Source: MKRK01 sp001896915 (GTDB taxonomy: Bacteria; Bacillota; Clostridia; Oscillospirales; Acutalibacteraceae). Taken from it: 6,297 nt of DNA. Numbering within the stretch: the first letter of the stretch is position 1; each line of letters starts with the position of its first letter. Shown here one piece after another: positions 5,555 through 6,297 of this stretch. The notes below the pieces were generated by a model, which saw only the letters and a program-made list of their open reading frames with translations, did no database searches and was not told the origin of the DNA. A program made the translations under genes and the position numbers. The DNA is taken from positions 1-6,297 of the forward strand of contig CALJJF010000317.1 of assembly GCA_937973935.1 (NCBI GenBank). The letters run 5' to 3'.

Positions 5555-6297
5555 ATGATAGGGTTGAATAACAATAAGATAACACTATACGGTTTTAACA
5601 ATTTAACCAAAACATTAAGCTTTAACATCTATGATGTGTGTTATGCTAAGACCGAAAGAGAGAAAAAAGATTATATCGCTTATATCGACGAGCAGTATAA
5701 TTCAGAACGTTTGACCAATATCCTCATTGAAGTTACCAATTCAATCGGAGCAAATGTTTTAAACATATCCAAACAGGATTATGACCCCCAGGGAGCCAGT
5801 GTAACTCTGTTGATCACCGAGGAACAAATGCCTGTTCACGTGATCGACCCGTCCTGTAACCTCGGTCAGATTTCCTATGCCGGGCTTCGTGACAGTGTGG
5901 TGGGCCATCTTGACAAAAGCCATGTCACAGTTCACACCTACCCGGAAAGCCACCCGGACAACGAAATCTCCACCTTTCGTGTGGATATCGACGTTGCCAC
6001 CTGCGGTGAGGTTTCCCCGCTGAAAACGCTGAACTACTTAATTTCAAGCTTTGACTCCGATATTATTACGATAGATTACCGTGTCCGCGGCTTTACCAGA
6101 GATGTGGAAGGCAATAAATATTATATGGATCACGAAATCACATCCATTCAGAACTATATTGAAAAATCGACACTACGCAAATATGACGCCATTGATGTCA
6201 ATGTCTATCAGTCAAATCTATTCCACACCAAAATGATGCTGAACAATATCAATTTAAATGACTATCTGTTTAACAAGGATCCCTATGAATTGACACC
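5555..6297 (+). CDS. speD: S-adenosylmethionine decarboxylase proenzyme, E. coli type, 3' partial
   Basis: The enzyme decarboxylates S-adenosylmethionine to supply the aminopropyl donor for spermidine synthesis. 247 codons are visible before the right edge; the E. coli enzyme is 264 aa, so only about 15-30 residues should be missing. The protein opens MIGLNNNKITLYGFNNLTK and is colinear with E. coli SpeD along its visible length. The self-cleavage site is intact: in GHLDKSHVTVHTYPESHP, cleavage between Lys121 and Ser122 would give a beta chain and an alpha chain with an N-terminal pyruvoyl group from Ser122. Cys150 in ATCG matches the catalytic Cys, at the same 28-residue distance from the serine as in E. 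coli. The ATG at 5555 has GAAAGG 6 bases upstream; a TTG at 5564 in the same frame is a less likely start. This is the long bacterial class, not the roughly 125-aa Bacillus type. No spermidine synthase gene is visible; it may lie downstream. Confidence 0.96.
   Translation, partial: MIGLNNNKITLYGFNNLTKTLSFNIYDVCYAKTEREKKDYIAYIDEQYNSERLTNILIEVTNSIGANVLNISKQDYDPQGASVTLLITEEQMPVHVIDPSCNLGQISYAGLRDSVVGHLDKSHVTVHTYPESHPDNEISTFRVDIDVATCGEVSPLKTLNYLISSFDSDIITIDYRVRGFTRDVEGNKYYMDHEITSIQNYIEKSTLRKYDAIDVNVYQSNLFHTKMMLNNINLNDYLFNKDPYELT

Overview
The window looks like a chromosomal segment of an anaerobic Firmicute of class Clostridia. The supporting signs are sigma-A promoters close to consensus, strong purine-rich ribosome binding sites, a TTG start codon, a Bacillus/Clostridium-type LexA box, and a gene pair (radical SAM DNA-repair protein plus UDG-like partner) typical of Clostridia. 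The genus cannot be fixed from the sequence. There is no sign of an insertion sequence, phage, CRISPR array, tRNA or rRNA.

Layout. (1) Positions 1-1575, minus strand: a two-gene unit encoding a predicted DNA modification/repair radical SAM protein (TIGR03916-like, 435 aa, start at 1500) and, overlapping it by 22 bases, the first 71 codons of its usual partner (TIGR03915-like, UDG-related), which runs off the left edge. A promoter with consensus -35 and -10 boxes precedes the pair, and a perfect GAAC-N4-GTTC LexA box lies in its spacer, so the pair is very probably SOS-induced. (2) Positions 1611-3840, plus strand, divergent: an extended -10 promoter, an 11-codon leader peptide with a strong ribosome binding site, a roughly 190-base region of competing hairpins with two terminator-like structures, then a TTG-started 647-aa MutS2-like ATPase that keeps the ATPase and a KOW-like domain but lacks the Smr domain and most of the coiled-coil arm. 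The leader has the layout of the translation-controlled attenuators found before ribosome-targeting antibiotic resistance genes. (3) Positions 3841-4025: an intergenic region with three copies of a decamer, two of them forming a 14-bp perfect hairpin, and a promoter. (4) Positions 4026-5309, plus: a 427-aa protein with an N-terminal 6-pyruvoyl-tetrahydropterin synthase/QueD-like domain that keeps the zinc histidines but has lost the catalytic residues, a long proline-rich linker and a C-terminal membrane anchor. It ends inside a 23-position near-perfect hairpin. (5) Positions 5415-6297, plus: a fully consensus promoter, a structured leader of about 105 bases, and an E. coli-type S-adenosylmethionine decarboxylase gene (speD) cut by the right edge.

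The four transcription units appear independent, each with its own promoter. The two most interesting themes are the SOS-controlled radical SAM/UDG-like pair and the attenuator-controlled MutS2 paralogue. MutS2 of Bacillus subtilis is known to act on collided ribosomes, so a short paralogue under a leader peptide is a good candidate for a ribosome rescue or antibiotic tolerance factor. That function is an inference, not something shown by the sequence.
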